From Geoanaerobacter sp964528055 (lineage in GTDB: Bacteria > Desulfobacterota > Desulfuromonadia > Geobacterales > DSM-12255), in assembly GCA_964528055.1 (NCBI GenBank), contig CAZGQM010000005.1:124001-188000 (forward strand): 64,000 nucleotides of DNA, given 5' to 3'. Shown here one piece after another: positions 15,887 through 24,620 of the stretch. Position 1 is the stretch's first letter. Each line of letters starts with the position of its first letter. The notes under the pieces are model-generated. The model was not told where the DNA came from. It worked only from the letters and a program-made list of their open reading frames with translations, and ran no database searches. A program made the translations under genes and the position numbers.

Positions 15887-18028
15887 ATGAAGCTATGCTT
15901 AGGTTTTATTGTGCTTACCCTGGTTGTCTGTATGTTCCCTCTGCCAAGCACTGCCTTTGAATTTCCCCCTCGCGAGAGGTCCCACAGTGGACTCTCCCTG
16001 CAGGGATACACAGGTATCTTGAATACTCCCAGCGCCCACCTGACATGCGAGGGATCGTTCTACGGAATGTATTCAAACCAGAAGGAGAGTAAGTGGCGTG
16101 AAAGGACCTCATACCAGGACAACTTTTTCTTTTCGGTAGGTTTCTTCAGTATTGCCGAGATTGGCGGGAAGTTGATGCATGCTCCCGGAGTTGGAGCAAC
16201 AGACCTGTCGGCGAATTTCAAGATTTCCTCCGCACCGTTTTTCAGCAAGTATCCATACCTTCCTGTTCTTGCTTTCGGGATGGAGGATGTTGGCGGAGGC
16301 GCGAAATACCTGCAGACAAAGTACGTTGTTGCCTCGGAAGATCTTTGGCGCTTCAGGTTTTCTGCAGGTTACGGTAATGGACCGGACCGGATGAAAGGTT
16401 TCTTCGGAGGGGCAGAGTTAAAGGCCCATGAGTGGGTCTATCTGCTGGGGGAGTATGATACCAGCGAATCCAACCTCGGTTTACGGATTGTAACTCCGCA
16501 GTTCTGGAAGGTTCCGGTCAGCTTTACCGCCACAGCCAAGACGTCGCTGACACATAGGCCCGGCAACATCGACATAGCGGTGGGATTCTCGGTTCCGCTT
16601 GATTTCAGAGTACAAACATTCAGTGATTCAGAGAAACAGGATTTGCCCAAAGAGGTTTTTCAGAAATCGATCTCTCCCAACACCGGCTCTCCCGCTGACA
16701 AACAACCTTCCGCATCAGTCCCAATGTCTGCAAGAAATCAACTACTGCTATCAAATTCCGATGACCCTGGTATGGCCAAACTTTCGACTCTTCGTGACCG
16801 CCTGGTCGAGGCGGGCTTCATGAATGTGCGGGTAGGGAAGGAGGATGGCAAAAACCTTGTTGTCGAATACGAGAACGTCACCTTCAACCACAACGAACTC
16901 GACGCACTTGGCGTGGTATCCGGCATGGCAGCAGATTCATTGAAAAACGATTATGAATGGATTCGTGTTGTAATAAAAAAGAAGAACATACGGATGCTGC
17001 AAGTTCTTATGTCGCTTTCAACCGTTGCTTCCTTTATGGAGGATGAACAGCGCCTCTCCGAACTTAAGTCGGATATTTCCATTACAAGCCGGGTATTTGA
17101 TGACCGTGATGTTACCTATGCCGGAGGTGGCGAAAACTCCACAATATTCGCCACCTCGTTTCTTCTTTGGCCGGGGTTGACTACAATGGTCGGGACCGAC
17201 GAGGGGGCTTTCGATTACGTGCTCTCTCTGAAACCAGAGCTGTACGTCAATCTCTGGAAGGGTGCGATGGCAGGTGCACGGTGGGATATTCCCCTTTCCT
17301 GGAGCGACAACATGGACGATGGCAGGCCCTTCCGGGATAGCCGTACTCCATCTAGGATGGAGCGGTTGATGCTGTTTCAGGGGATCAGGCTGATCCCCGG
17401 TTTAATGGCAAATTTGGGTGCAGGTATGCTGGTCCATGACCTGTATGGAACCCTGAACGAACTTGTCTGGCAACCGGGCGACGGGAGCCATCTTATCCGG
17501 CTGGTACAGACGTGGGGAAAGGATGAGAAAACACACCAGAAAAAAGAGGTTTATATAGGCTCTTACCGCTATTATTTTGCTCCGCTGGACCTCTCACTGG
17601 AAGGGAGAGTCGGGAGGTTCTGGGCGCAGGACAAGGGGTTTGTGCTCGAATTGAAGCGCTTTTTCGGCGATACCGCTTTTTCGGTCTATTACAAGAACAC
17701 AACCATACGGGAGTGGAATAGCATGCATTTCGAAGCAGCCGGCGTGGAGTTTTCATTTCCACTAACCCTTCGTCGGGATATGAAGCCTTATTTCAAGATA
17801 CAGGCCCGCGGAACTGACGAATGGTATTATGGCCGCGAGACAGTGATTTCCAATTCTCTGCATGACAATCGCAACTACCTGACACCTGTGCCGCTTGCAG
17901 TCACTCCGCGGTTTACCGGGTCTCTCCATAACCAGTTCCTGAATAGGGACCGACTCAGCGAATCGTATGTAAAGTCGCATCTTCCAAGAATGCGCGAGTC
18001 ATGGCTAACGTACCGCAATAGTCTTTAA
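15887..18028 (+). CDS. YjbH-family exopolysaccharide-associated outer-membrane lipoprotein-like protein
   Basis: 713 residues. A signal peptide (about residues 1-23, ending STAFE) is followed by GLSLQGYTGILNTPSAHL, the typical start of the YjbH (DUF940) family. The rest alternates aromatic and polar residues as in a beta-barrel (for example YYFAPLDLSLEGRVGRFWAQ). In E. coli yjbEFGH belongs to an exopolysaccharide operon. No lipobox is seen, so it is not a lipoprotein here. Its presence between korC and other envelope genes suggests an export role in polysaccharide secretion, by analogy only. Confidence 0.85.
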   Translation: MKLCLGFIVLTLVVCMFPLPSTAFEFPPRERSHSGLSLQGYTGILNTPSAHLTCEGSFYGMYSNQKESKWRERTSYQDNFFFSVGFFSIAEIGGKLMHAPGVGATDLSANFKISSAPFFSKYPYLPVLAFGMEDVGGGAKYLQTKYVVASEDLWRFRFSAGYGNGPDRMKGFFGGAELKAHEWVYLLGEYDTSESNLGLRIVTPQFWKVPVSFTATAKTSLTHRPGNIDIAVGFSVPLDFRVQTFSDSEKQDLPKEVFQKSISPNTGSPADKQPSASVPMSARNQLLLSNSDDPGMAKLSTLRDRLVEAGFMNVRVGKEDGKNLVVEYENVTFNHNELDALGVVSGMAADSLKNDYEWIRVVIKKKNIRMLQVLMSLSTVASFMEDEQRLSELKSDISITSRVFDDRDVTYAGGGENSTIFATSFLLWPGLTTMVGTDEGAFDYVLSLKPELYVNLWKGAMAGARWDIPLSWSDNMDDGRPFRDSRTPSRMERLMLFQGIRLIPGLMANLGAGMLVHDLYGTLNELVWQPGDGSHLIRLVQTWGKDEKTHQKKEVYIGSYRYYFAPLDLSLEGRVGRFWAQDKGFVLELKRFFGDTAFSVYYKNTTIREWNSMHFEAAGVEFSFPLTLRRDMKPYFKIQARGTDEWYYGRETVISNSLHDNRNYLTPVPLAVTPRFTGSLHNQFLNRDRLSESYVKSHLPRMRESWLTYRNSL

Positions 18029-18051
18029 TGCTTTAATTCGTAAGCGTTGCA

Positions 18052-18080
18052 TTGACATATCCTAATTATGTTTTAATATA
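18052..18080 (+). promoter_or_regulatory. Sigma-70 promoter for the lipoprotein gene
   Basis: TTGACA at 18052-18057, a 17-base spacer and AATATA at 18075-18080, 31 bases before the start codon at 18112. Confidence 0.6.
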
Positions 18081-18111
18081 CCGAAATCATATATAGTTAG
18101 GAGAATGTCAC

Positions 18112-18879
18112 ATGATAATGCAACGTTTGAAGTATGCGTGTTTGATTGTAGCGGTCATGGTAATTGCAGGTTGTGGTGACAATAGCTCATCAACTCAGAC
18201 TGGAACTGTGTCCAAGGGGCCGGTAAATGGAGCGAAGGCGAGGTTTTTCACGGCAGCCGGCGTTTTTGCAAATTACTCGGCACGCTCAAATGCCAGTGGC
18301 ACTATTCCTTACACTGGTGGAAGGGTGACCACCACAGGCGGCGTCTACACTGACATGAATGGCGCTGTCAGAAGTGCCCCTCCCCTTGAAACGCCTGCTG
18401 GCATGAGGAACGTGACACCGTTTACGACTCTGTATGCCAATGCCAGCCCTGCAGATCGGATAAATCTTCAGAATTTGATTGGCACACTCAGCATAGATAC
18501 CGCTGTAACCGGGACAATTTCTTCAACAAATGCGCTCATGGCAAAACTTAACGAGTCCATAGGCGAACTGCTTACCCAGATATCTGAGCAAGGCGGAACA
18601 CCTTCTGGAACTTATCTAGCTGATGTTGCAACAGCCGTAGGCAACCTGAATCCGACTACTGCAGCGGTTTCTGCCACTCTGGTCACGGCGCTTACTTCGG
18701 TTACTGCACCTACCGGTGTAGCCATTAACAGTACTGCACTTACCGCTATAGCTAACACAACCATAGCAGGTGCAACTGTTCCTACCGCAGCACCTGCTAC
18801 CACTGCCACGCCTACCACAGCATCCACCGGATCCGGTTCCGGCACTGGCGGCGGAGGCAGTTCCCAGTTTCAAAATTAA
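18112..18879 (+). CDS. Lipoprotein with Thr/Ala/Gly-rich tail, unknown function
   Basis: 255 residues. The signal sequence ends in a lipobox VIAGC, so the mature protein starts with a lipid-modified Cys and is envelope-anchored. The body (VSKGPVNGAKARFF...) resembles the start of surface proteins that carry a short Ig-like domain after a lipobox; this is only a hint. The last 60 residues are low complexity, Thr/Ala/Pro then a Gly/Ser run, and look disordered. A possible alternative start is M3. It is flanked by its own promoter and a strong terminator. No function is assigned. Confidence 0.82.
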   Translation: MIMQRLKYACLIVAVMVIAGCGDNSSSTQTGTVSKGPVNGAKARFFTAAGVFANYSARSNASGTIPYTGGRVTTTGGVYTDMNGAVRSAPPLETPAGMRNVTPFTTLYANASPADRINLQNLIGTLSIDTAVTGTISSTNALMAKLNESIGELLTQISEQGGTPSGTYLADVATAVGNLNPTTAAVSATLVTALTSVTAPTGVAINSTALTAIANTTIAGATVPTAAPATTATPTTASTGSGSGTGGGGSSQFQN

Positions 18880-18890
18880 TGTATCCAAGT

Positions 18891-18922
18891 AAAAAAGCCC
18901 CGTAGCAACACGGGGCTTTTTT
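18891..18922 (+). terminator. Intrinsic terminator after the lipoprotein gene
   Basis: A 12-bp stem, AAAAAAGCCCCG (18891-18902) with CGGGGCTTTTTT (18911-18922), loop of 8. Confidence 0.95.
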
Positions 18923-18923
18923 C

Positions 18924-18952
18924 TTGACGCTCGCTGCTATTTCTGGTAAAAA
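18924..18952 (+). promoter_or_regulatory. Promoter for tRNA-Gln
   Basis: TTGACG at 18924-18929, a 17-base spacer and TAAAAA at 18947-18952, placing the transcript start a few bases before the tRNA at 18966. Confidence 0.55.
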
Positions 18953-18965
18953 TTCACTTCTTTAT

Positions 18966-19040
18966 TGGGGTATAGCCAAACGGTAAGGCAACGGCCTCTG
19001 ACGCCGTCATCTCTTGGTTCGAATCCAGGTACCCCAGCCA
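18966..19040 (+). tRNA. tRNA-Gln (anticodon CTG)
   Basis: A complete cloverleaf: acceptor TGGGGTA with TACCCCA, discriminator G, encoded CCA at 19038-19040, anticodon loop CTCTGAC with CTG at 18998-19000, and the T-loop GGTTCGAATCC. Read by eye. Confidence 0.95.
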
Positions 19041-19050
19041 ATATATCTAT

Positions 19051-19084
19051 ATGGGCTGTGCATATTCATGCACAGCCCATTTTT
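19051..19084 (+). terminator. Intrinsic terminator after tRNA-Gln
   Basis: A perfect 13-bp stem, ATGGGCTGTGCAT (19051-19063) with ATGCACAGCCCAT (19068-19080), loop ATTC, then four T. Confidence 0.93.
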
Positions 19085-19386
19085 GCTGATTGTCATGCAA
19101 TCCAATTTGTGCATCCATGCACTCATGGTGCAGGTTGAAAGACATCATACTTCCTGAGCATCGCAGCCTTGTCAGCCCATACGACTCTTTAAGCTGCCAC
19201 TCCACTGGAGACGATGAACAGGGGTGCTGCGAAATATAAAACCTTCCAATTCGCTAGGGGGTATTTAAGATCTCGATATGATCATGAGGCTTCAAATAAG
19301 CGATCTCATGCAAGGGGATATCCTGCAACAATTGAAGTAAGGCGAATCTGTGAGGTGATGAGAGCGAAATGTTTGATAAAAGGTGC
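19085..19386. other. Intergenic stretch without a clear gene
   Basis: Between the two tRNA genes. The only open frame is a 72-codon minus-strand one (19254-19472) that overlaps the tRNA-Glu promoter and has no evident ribosome site. Its translation is protein-like in composition (leucine- and histidine-rich) but matches nothing recognised, so it is not called. Nothing else was seen. Confidence 0.5.
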
Positions 19387-19415
19387 TTGACACGTCGATC
19401 AAAAAACCATAATAT
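19387..19415 (+). promoter_or_regulatory. Strong sigma-70 promoter, likely for tRNA-Glu
   Basis: TTGACA at 19387-19392, a 17-base spacer and TAATAT at 19410-19415: a near-consensus promoter about 107 bases before tRNA-Glu. Confidence 0.75.
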
Positions 19416-19521
19416 GCGCTCCGATGAATACTTGACAAGAGGTTTTACCTTTAGTGGCAACAGAGTCAGCATAATTACTCGTGAGTCAGAGCATCTGATC
19501 TAGTAATCGATGAATTCTTCA

Positions 19522-19596
19522 GGTCCCATCGTCTAGTGGTTAGGACACCGGCCTTTCACGTCGGTAACAGGGGTTCAAGTCCCCTTGGGATCACCA
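19522..19596 (+). tRNA. tRNA-Glu (anticodon TTC)
   Basis: Acceptor GGTCCCA with TGGGATC (one G-T pair), discriminator A, encoded CCA at 19594-19596, anticodon loop CTTTCAC with TTC at 19555-19557, and the T-arm GGGGTTCAAGTCCCC. Read by eye. Confidence 0.95.
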
Positions 19597-19602
19597 TTTT
19601 AT

Positions 19603-19641
19603 AAACAGTAATTCTTTTGATAAGGGTTGCTGTTTTTTTTT
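19603..19641 (+). terminator. Intrinsic terminator after tRNA-Glu
   Basis: AAACAGTAA (19603-19611) pairs with TTGCTGTTT (19627-19635) with one T-G pair, followed by a long T run to 19641. Confidence 0.7.
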
Positions 19642-19717
19642 ATCTGCCCGTTTCTGGAACCTCATCCAAACATTCAGTCGAAACCGGCAGGTTCACTAGG
19701 CGAAGGGACACATAAAT

Positions 19718-22615
19718 ATGCATAATTATCGCGCTATTGTATTGGGATTGCTTATAACCATCTGCTTATCGACACCGCTTCTTGCTGCTTCACTTCAGGA
19801 AAATGCGACCCCTGAGGATATGGGTGTGTATATCGGTGATCTGAAAAAGGAGATCCCTCTCGGTGAACCGATGATTAAGGCATTGTCGGGCGATGAGCAG
19901 AATACTGTGACGCAGGGAGACCGGCAGGTTATCAAAAGCGACGCCCGCTACTCTCCCAAGCAGGAGAAGCCTACCATAGGGACTGAACAGATTCAGAACC
20001 TCCCGGTAAAAAAACCGAAAATCATACTCAAGGTTGAGGCTGGTGACAGCATGGCCTCGCTTTCCTGGATAGTCAATGGGCTCAATCTTCGCCCGGGAAA
20101 TGCAATGCCCCGGTTTACGGTGTTTTTCGGGATAGAGTCCGGACGCTACGACAAGAAATTAGATGTTGGCTCAGTTACCGACCATAAACTCCGTTTTCTG
20201 CGGAACAACCAGATCTATTATTTCAAGGTACAGGGGACTGTAACTCAGAAGAACCATGGATTGCAGCAGGATGATGAAGTAGTAGCAGAGGACCAGACGT
20301 TTTTTTCCAATGAGGAGAAGGTGATTCCAGTCCCTCAGGAAGAACGTGGTTCGCTCCTGGAAAGATCCTTTGCCACCAAGACTTTCACGTTGCATGACAA
20401 GGTAGATTCTGAGCCTTTCAGTCGTGATCTTAAACAGTTCGGGTACGATTTCTTCAAAAACAGCAGATTGGCAGTAACTCCCTTTGACAATGCACCGGTC
20501 GGATCCGATTATGTGCTTGGCTATGGCGACTCCCTCCGAATCGATATTTGGGGGTCTGTGCAGGGGAGATACGAGCTGGAGATTGATCGAAACGGTGAAA
20601 TCACCATTCCCCGAGTCGGCAATGTGAGGGTCTGGGGGGTTAACTTCGGTCAGGCCAAAGAAATAGTGGCCAAGGCAATATCGCGCTACTACAAGGGGTT
20701 CGAGCTTAACATATCCCTTGGTCGTCTCCGAACGATACAGGTATTCATTGTAGGGCAGGTTGAATCCGCAGGCGCGTATTCTGTTGCATCAACTGCAACC
20801 GTTCTTAATGCCCTTGCACTGGCAGGAGGACCAACCAAGACCGGAAGCCTGCGCGATATCCGTCTCACCAGAGGTGGGAAGCTTGTTCAGGAGATCGACC
20901 TGTATGATATGTTCCTCTCCGGTGATCGTTCCAGAGACTTCAGGCTTGAGAACGGCGATACGGTATTTGTGCCTGTGGTAGGCCCGGTGGCGGCTGTGGC
21001 CGGTGAAGTGAAGCGTCCGGCTATCTATGAGCTAAAGGGAAAGACCACTCTCTGGCAGCTCCTCTCAATGGCAGGGGGAACAACGGCTGTGGGTGACATG
21101 GGCCGGGTGCAGATCGAACGTTTCGAGCCCAAATCTGGTCGGGTAGTTACCGACTTGGATCTGCAACTCGGCAAGGATGATCCTGCTTTGGTCGGCGTGC
21201 AGGTTATGGACCGTGATATGATCAAGGTTTTTCCGGTCATGCAGGCACTGCGCCAGGTGGTCACGCTGCAGGGGAATGTGGTTCGGCCGGGCGAATATCA
21301 GTACAGAAAAGGGATGAGAGTGTCTGATATACTTCCCTCCTTTACCGCAATCCTTCCGGATGCATATTTAGAGGCTGCCCAAATCATCCGTCTGCTTCCT
21401 CCGGACTTCCACCGCGAAACCATTTCCATAAATCTCGGCAAGGTACTTGCCGGCGATCCGCAAGAGAACATCGCGCTGCAGGAGCAGGATACCGTCAAGG
21501 TCTTCTCGCGTCTGGATATGGTCGATAAACCGACTATTGCAATTAACGGGATGGTGGTGAATCCAGGGACATACGACTATTTCCCGAATATGACCATCCG
21601 TGATATGGTGTCTGCAGGTGGGAGCCTGAAGCGAAACGCCTATCTTGACAGGGCCGAACTGACCCGCATTCATCTAGAGAATGGTGTAGCCAAGACGGTG
21701 CGTTTCGATATAGACCTTGGAAAGGCGCTGGCCGGCGATCCGGAGCACAACCTTACGATAAAACCAGATGATGTCCTGATAGTCAGAGGGATTCAAGAGT
21801 GGCTGGAATCCACTGACCGTTTCATCACCATCCAGGGAGAAGTAAGGTTTCCCGGCACCTACTCCATCTCAAAGGGTGAGAAATTGAGTTCTGTCATCAT
21901 GCGTGCAGGCGGATTCAGCGACAAGGCCTATATGAACGGAGCTCGTTTCTTCAGAAAGTCGGTTCAGCGTGATCAGCAGAAACGGATGGAGGAGTTCATC
22001 CAGCGTGCGGAACAGGACATCATGAAGAAGCAGGGGGAGCTGTCGTCGGTCGCTGCTTCAAGAGAGGAGCTGGAGGCCACCAAATCTGCTCTCGAAGGGC
22101 TCCAGAAGAACCTTGAAAGGCTAAAAACCCTCAAAGCCGAGGGGCGGGTGGTCATAAGCCTTGCTCAGATCGATAAATTCATTAACAGCCCAAACGATAT
22201 TGAGGTGCAAGGCGGCGATGTCCTTAACATCCCCCCGCGCTCCAGTGTCGTAAATGTCCTTGGACAGGTATATAATCAGACATCATTCATATATAAGCCG
22301 GGAAAGAGTCTTTCGTATTATCTTGCACGTGCAGGGGGGGTAACCGGCGACGCTGAAAAGAGCGATATGTATATCATCAGTGCTGATGGTTCTGTCTTCA
22401 GCCGCCAACAGTCGTCATTCGGCATCAAATGGGATGAAAGTGCCGAAAGCTGGAATTTCGGTGGCTTCATGGCGACTCCTCTCCAGCCGGGAGATACGCT
22501 GGTCATACCGCAAAAGCTTGAGAGAACTGCCTGGATAAGGGATATCAAAGATATAACCCAGATCCTTGCTAACATTGCTCTGACTGCAGGTACCGTTCTG
22601 ATTGGATTGCGTTGA
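19718..22615 (+). CDS. Polysaccharide export protein with multiple SLBB domains
   Basis: 965 residues with an N-terminal signal peptide (ending LLAAS). Around residue 265 begins the Poly_export domain (YVLGYGDSLRIDIWGSVQG, then GEITIPRVGNVRVWG). At least five SLBB repeats follow, recognisable by VxGEVKRPxxYxLxxxTT-type starts such as VAGEVKRPAIYELKG, LQGNVVRPGEYQYRKG, INGMVVNPGTYDYFP, IQGEVRFPGTYSISKG and VLGQVYNQTSFIYKPG. A coiled coil lies at about residues 750-815 between the last two. A hydrophobic segment ends the protein. The family (Wza-like) forms the outer-membrane channel for exopolysaccharide. It is much longer than Wza (about 380 residues) and resembles the long SLBB proteins of PEP-CTERM/EPS organisms. 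It lacks an obvious lipobox. Confidence 0.9.
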   Translation: MHNYRAIVLGLLITICLSTPLLAASLQENATPEDMGVYIGDLKKEIPLGEPMIKALSGDEQNTVTQGDRQVIKSDARYSPKQEKPTIGTEQIQNLPVKKPKIILKVEAGDSMASLSWIVNGLNLRPGNAMPRFTVFFGIESGRYDKKLDVGSVTDHKLRFLRNNQIYYFKVQGTVTQKNHGLQQDDEVVAEDQTFFSNEEKVIPVPQEERGSLLERSFATKTFTLHDKVDSEPFSRDLKQFGYDFFKNSRLAVTPFDNAPVGSDYVLGYGDSLRIDIWGSVQGRYELEIDRNGEITIPRVGNVRVWGVNFGQAKEIVAKAISRYYKGFELNISLGRLRTIQVFIVGQVESAGAYSVASTATVLNALALAGGPTKTGSLRDIRLTRGGKLVQEIDLYDMFLSGDRSRDFRLENGDTVFVPVVGPVAAVAGEVKRPAIYELKGKTTLWQLLSMAGGTTAVGDMGRVQIERFEPKSGRVVTDLDLQLGKDDPALVGVQVMDRDMIKVFPVMQALRQVVTLQGNVVRPGEYQYRKGMRVSDILPSFTAILPDAYLEAAQIIRLLPPDFHRETISINLGKVLAGDPQENIALQEQDTVKVFSRLDMVDKPTIAINGMVVNPGTYDYFPNMTIRDMVSAGGSLKRNAYLDRAELTRIHLENGVAKTVRFDIDLGKALAGDPEHNLTIKPDDVLIVRGIQEWLESTDRFITIQGEVRFPGTYSISKGEKLSSVIMRAGGFSDKAYMNGARFFRKSVQRDQQKRMEEFIQRAEQDIMKKQGELSSVAASREELEATKSALEGLQKNLERLKTLKAEGRVVISLAQIDKFINSPNDIEVQGGDVLNIPPRSSVVNVLGQVYNQTSFIYKPGKSLSYYLARAGGVTGDAEKSDMYIISADGSVFSRQQSSFGIKWDESAESWNFGGFMATPLQPGDTLVIPQKLERTAWIRDIKDITQILANIALTAGTVLIGLR

Positions 22616-22682
22616 TGAACTCGGTGCCAAACGACAGTCAGCCACAGGGGATCTTTTCCATGCTTTCCTTCCGGTGTAGTCG

Positions 22683-23882
22683 ATGAATCGGCTCATATGC
22701 CGACTATCCATATTGCTTTGCGTAGCATGGGCTCTGGCCATTGTCTGCCTCTCACTCGTCCCATCGCCGCCAAAAATCAGTAATCCCCTCCTGGGATGGG
22801 ACAAGTTTCAGCACGCAGCCTCCTATGGACTCCTTACATTTCTCTCTCTGAACGCCTGCACAGCCTTGAATCTCGAAAGAAAAGGAATTATCCTGCGTGT
22901 TTTCTCGGCAGTAGTCGTCTTCGGCGCATTGATGGAGGTTGCGCAAGGGGTCCTAACTAAGAATCGTTCAGCCGACCCGCTCGATGCTCTTGCCAATCTG
23001 ACAGGTGCATTTCTTGTCTCGATGATCATGTATATGATCCGGCAGCGCTCGCTTGAGAACCATTCTGCAATGCGCATATTGGCAACATCTCTACTGGTCG
23101 GGATTCTTATAGTACCGCAGAGAGTGCAGGCAGGAGAGAATGTCTTTACCAGCGCTACAGAGATACGGAGGTCATTTGAACGTATTGGAGATGAGTCAGC
23201 CGAGCTTGTCAAGACCCCTGTAGACCTGAAGGACGGAGGGTTGTTAGGTACCCTGGTGGTAGCTGGTTCCGTTGCTCTCACGAGCATCTATGATGAAGAT
23301 ATTCGCGGTAAGCTTGCCGAGAAAAAGGGGAGAAAGCTTGACCGTGCTACTGATGCAGGAAGCTTGGTGGGAGATCCGTACATTCACCTTGGGATAGCGG
23401 CTGCAATCTACGGAGGCGGGGTTCTTTCCGAATCCCCCAAATACAGGGAATTAGGGGAGATGTTCGGCGAGGCAGCTATTCTTGCCGATGCCGCAACCCT
23501 GCTCCTGAAAGAGTCCATTGGTCGTGGCCGGCCTTCAGCAGGAAGAGGTTCAGGCAGTTTTCGACCATTCCAGTTCAGGACGGATTACGATTCAATTCCA
23601 TCCATGCACACTGCAAGTTCCTTTGCCATGGCATCTGTCCTTTCTGCAACGAGTGAGAGTCGAATCGTTACCATTGGCGCCTATGCCGCCGCCGCCTTTG
23701 TCGGCTTTTCGCGGATATACCAGGATAAACACTGGGCGAGCGATGTTCTCCTCGGTGCTGCCATGGGAGAACTGTGTGGGCGTATAGTCACAGGCTACCA
23801 TGCGTCGGGCAGGTCCAGGATGTCAGTGGTGCCGCAACTCACAGATTCAAGTGCATTGCTCGCCCTTGTGGGAAGATTCTGA
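22683..23882 (+). CDS. VanZ-like domain fused to a PAP2 phosphatase
   Basis: 399 residues. Residues 1-120 are a VanZ-like membrane domain (GWDKFQHAASYGLLTFLS, then a helix with EVAQGVLTKNRSADPLDALANLTGA). After a further hydrophobic segment near residue 135, residues 165-399 are a PAP2 phosphatase with the catalytic motifs K-x6-RP (KESIGRGRP), PSMHT, and SR-x5-H-x3-D (SRIYQDKHWASD). PAP2 enzymes dephosphorylate lipid or undecaprenyl pyrophosphates. The fusion would put a lipid phosphatase next to a membrane domain of unknown task. It follows the SLBB gene by 67 bases, so a polysaccharide or lipid-carrier role is likely; the substrate is unknown. Confidence 0.88.
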   Translation: MNRLICRLSILLCVAWALAIVCLSLVPSPPKISNPLLGWDKFQHAASYGLLTFLSLNACTALNLERKGIILRVFSAVVVFGALMEVAQGVLTKNRSADPLDALANLTGAFLVSMIMYMIRQRSLENHSAMRILATSLLVGILIVPQRVQAGENVFTSATEIRRSFERIGDESAELVKTPVDLKDGGLLGTLVVAGSVALTSIYDEDIRGKLAEKKGRKLDRATDAGSLVGDPYIHLGIAAAIYGGGVLSESPKYRELGEMFGEAAILADAATLLLKESIGRGRPSAGRGSGSFRPFQFRTDYDSIPSMHTASSFAMASVLSATSESRIVTIGAYAAAAFVGFSRIYQDKHWASDVLLGAAMGELCGRIVTGYHASGRSRMSVVPQLTDSSALLALVGRF

Positions 23883-23933
23883 TATTCAATACTATCCTTT
23901 CTCACATGTTGGGAGAGTGTTAGGGAGGCAACC

Positions 23934-24620
23934 ATGCTCGCAGCGGTGATCTTTGATTTTGACGGCATAATAGTAGATACCGAACCGATTCATTACCGGT
24001 CTTTCCAGGTGCTCCTTGAACCGCTGGGGCTTGGTTATTCCTGGGAAGAGTACACTGAACGCTATATGGGGTACGATGACCGGGACGCCTTTAAGGAAGC
24101 GTTTCGTTCAGGTTGCAGAGAGCTTGATGGAGATGCCCTTGAAGAACTTATAGCCCTTAAGGCCAAGCTGTTCCAGGATGTTGTGGCCGAAGGGGTAACC
24201 CCTTATCCTGGTGTGGTCGAACTGGTCACTTCTCTTGCAGTTGAGCTTCCGGTAGCTATCTGTAGTGGCGCCCTTCGCAGCGATGTCGATCCGATACTTT
24301 CCCTTCTATCCCTGGATAAAGCCTTTTCGGTAAAGGTTACGGCTGAAGAGGTTCCTGCCAGCAAGCCCGATCCGGCATGCTACACGCTTGCCGTTCAAAG
24401 GCTCTCAATGGCCTTTCCCGGTCGCGGGATCGCCCCTTCGAGCTGCGTTGCCATTGAGGACACCCCGGCAGGCATTTCCTCGGCCAGCAGGGCCGGAATT
24501 TCGGTCCTTGCCGTTACAAACAGTTATCCAGAGGCCCAGCTGGTTGGAGCATCCTCTATTGTCAGATCTCTTGCAGATATCTCCCTAGCCGACCTCAAAG
24601 CCCTGATTCCATCCGGATAA
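23934..24620 (+). CDS. HAD-family hydrolase, beta-phosphoglucomutase-like
   Basis: 228 residues. Motif I DFDGIIVDTEP holds the nucleophile Asp, motif II is ICSGA, motif III lies in the ASKPDP stretch, and motif IV in IEDTPAGISSA. A helical cap is inserted after motif I, which places it with phosphoglycolate phosphatase, beta-phosphoglucomutase and related subfamily I enzymes. The substrate cannot be read from sequence. Its stop codon shares one base with the hrpB start (TAATG), so the two are coupled. Confidence 0.88.
   Translation: MLAAVIFDFDGIIVDTEPIHYRSFQVLLEPLGLGYSWEEYTERYMGYDDRDAFKEAFRSGCRELDGDALEELIALKAKLFQDVVAEGVTPYPGVVELVTSLAVELPVAICSGALRSDVDPILSLLSLDKAFSVKVTAEEVPASKPDPACYTLAVQRLSMAFPGRGIAPSSCVAIEDTPAGISSASRAGISVLAVTNSYPEAQLVGASSIVRSLADISLADLKALIPSG

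Noticed and set aside
19254..19472. 72-codon minus-strand frame between the tRNA genes
   Set aside because: Protein-like but no ribosome site, no recognised family, and it overlaps a near-consensus promoter on the other strand.
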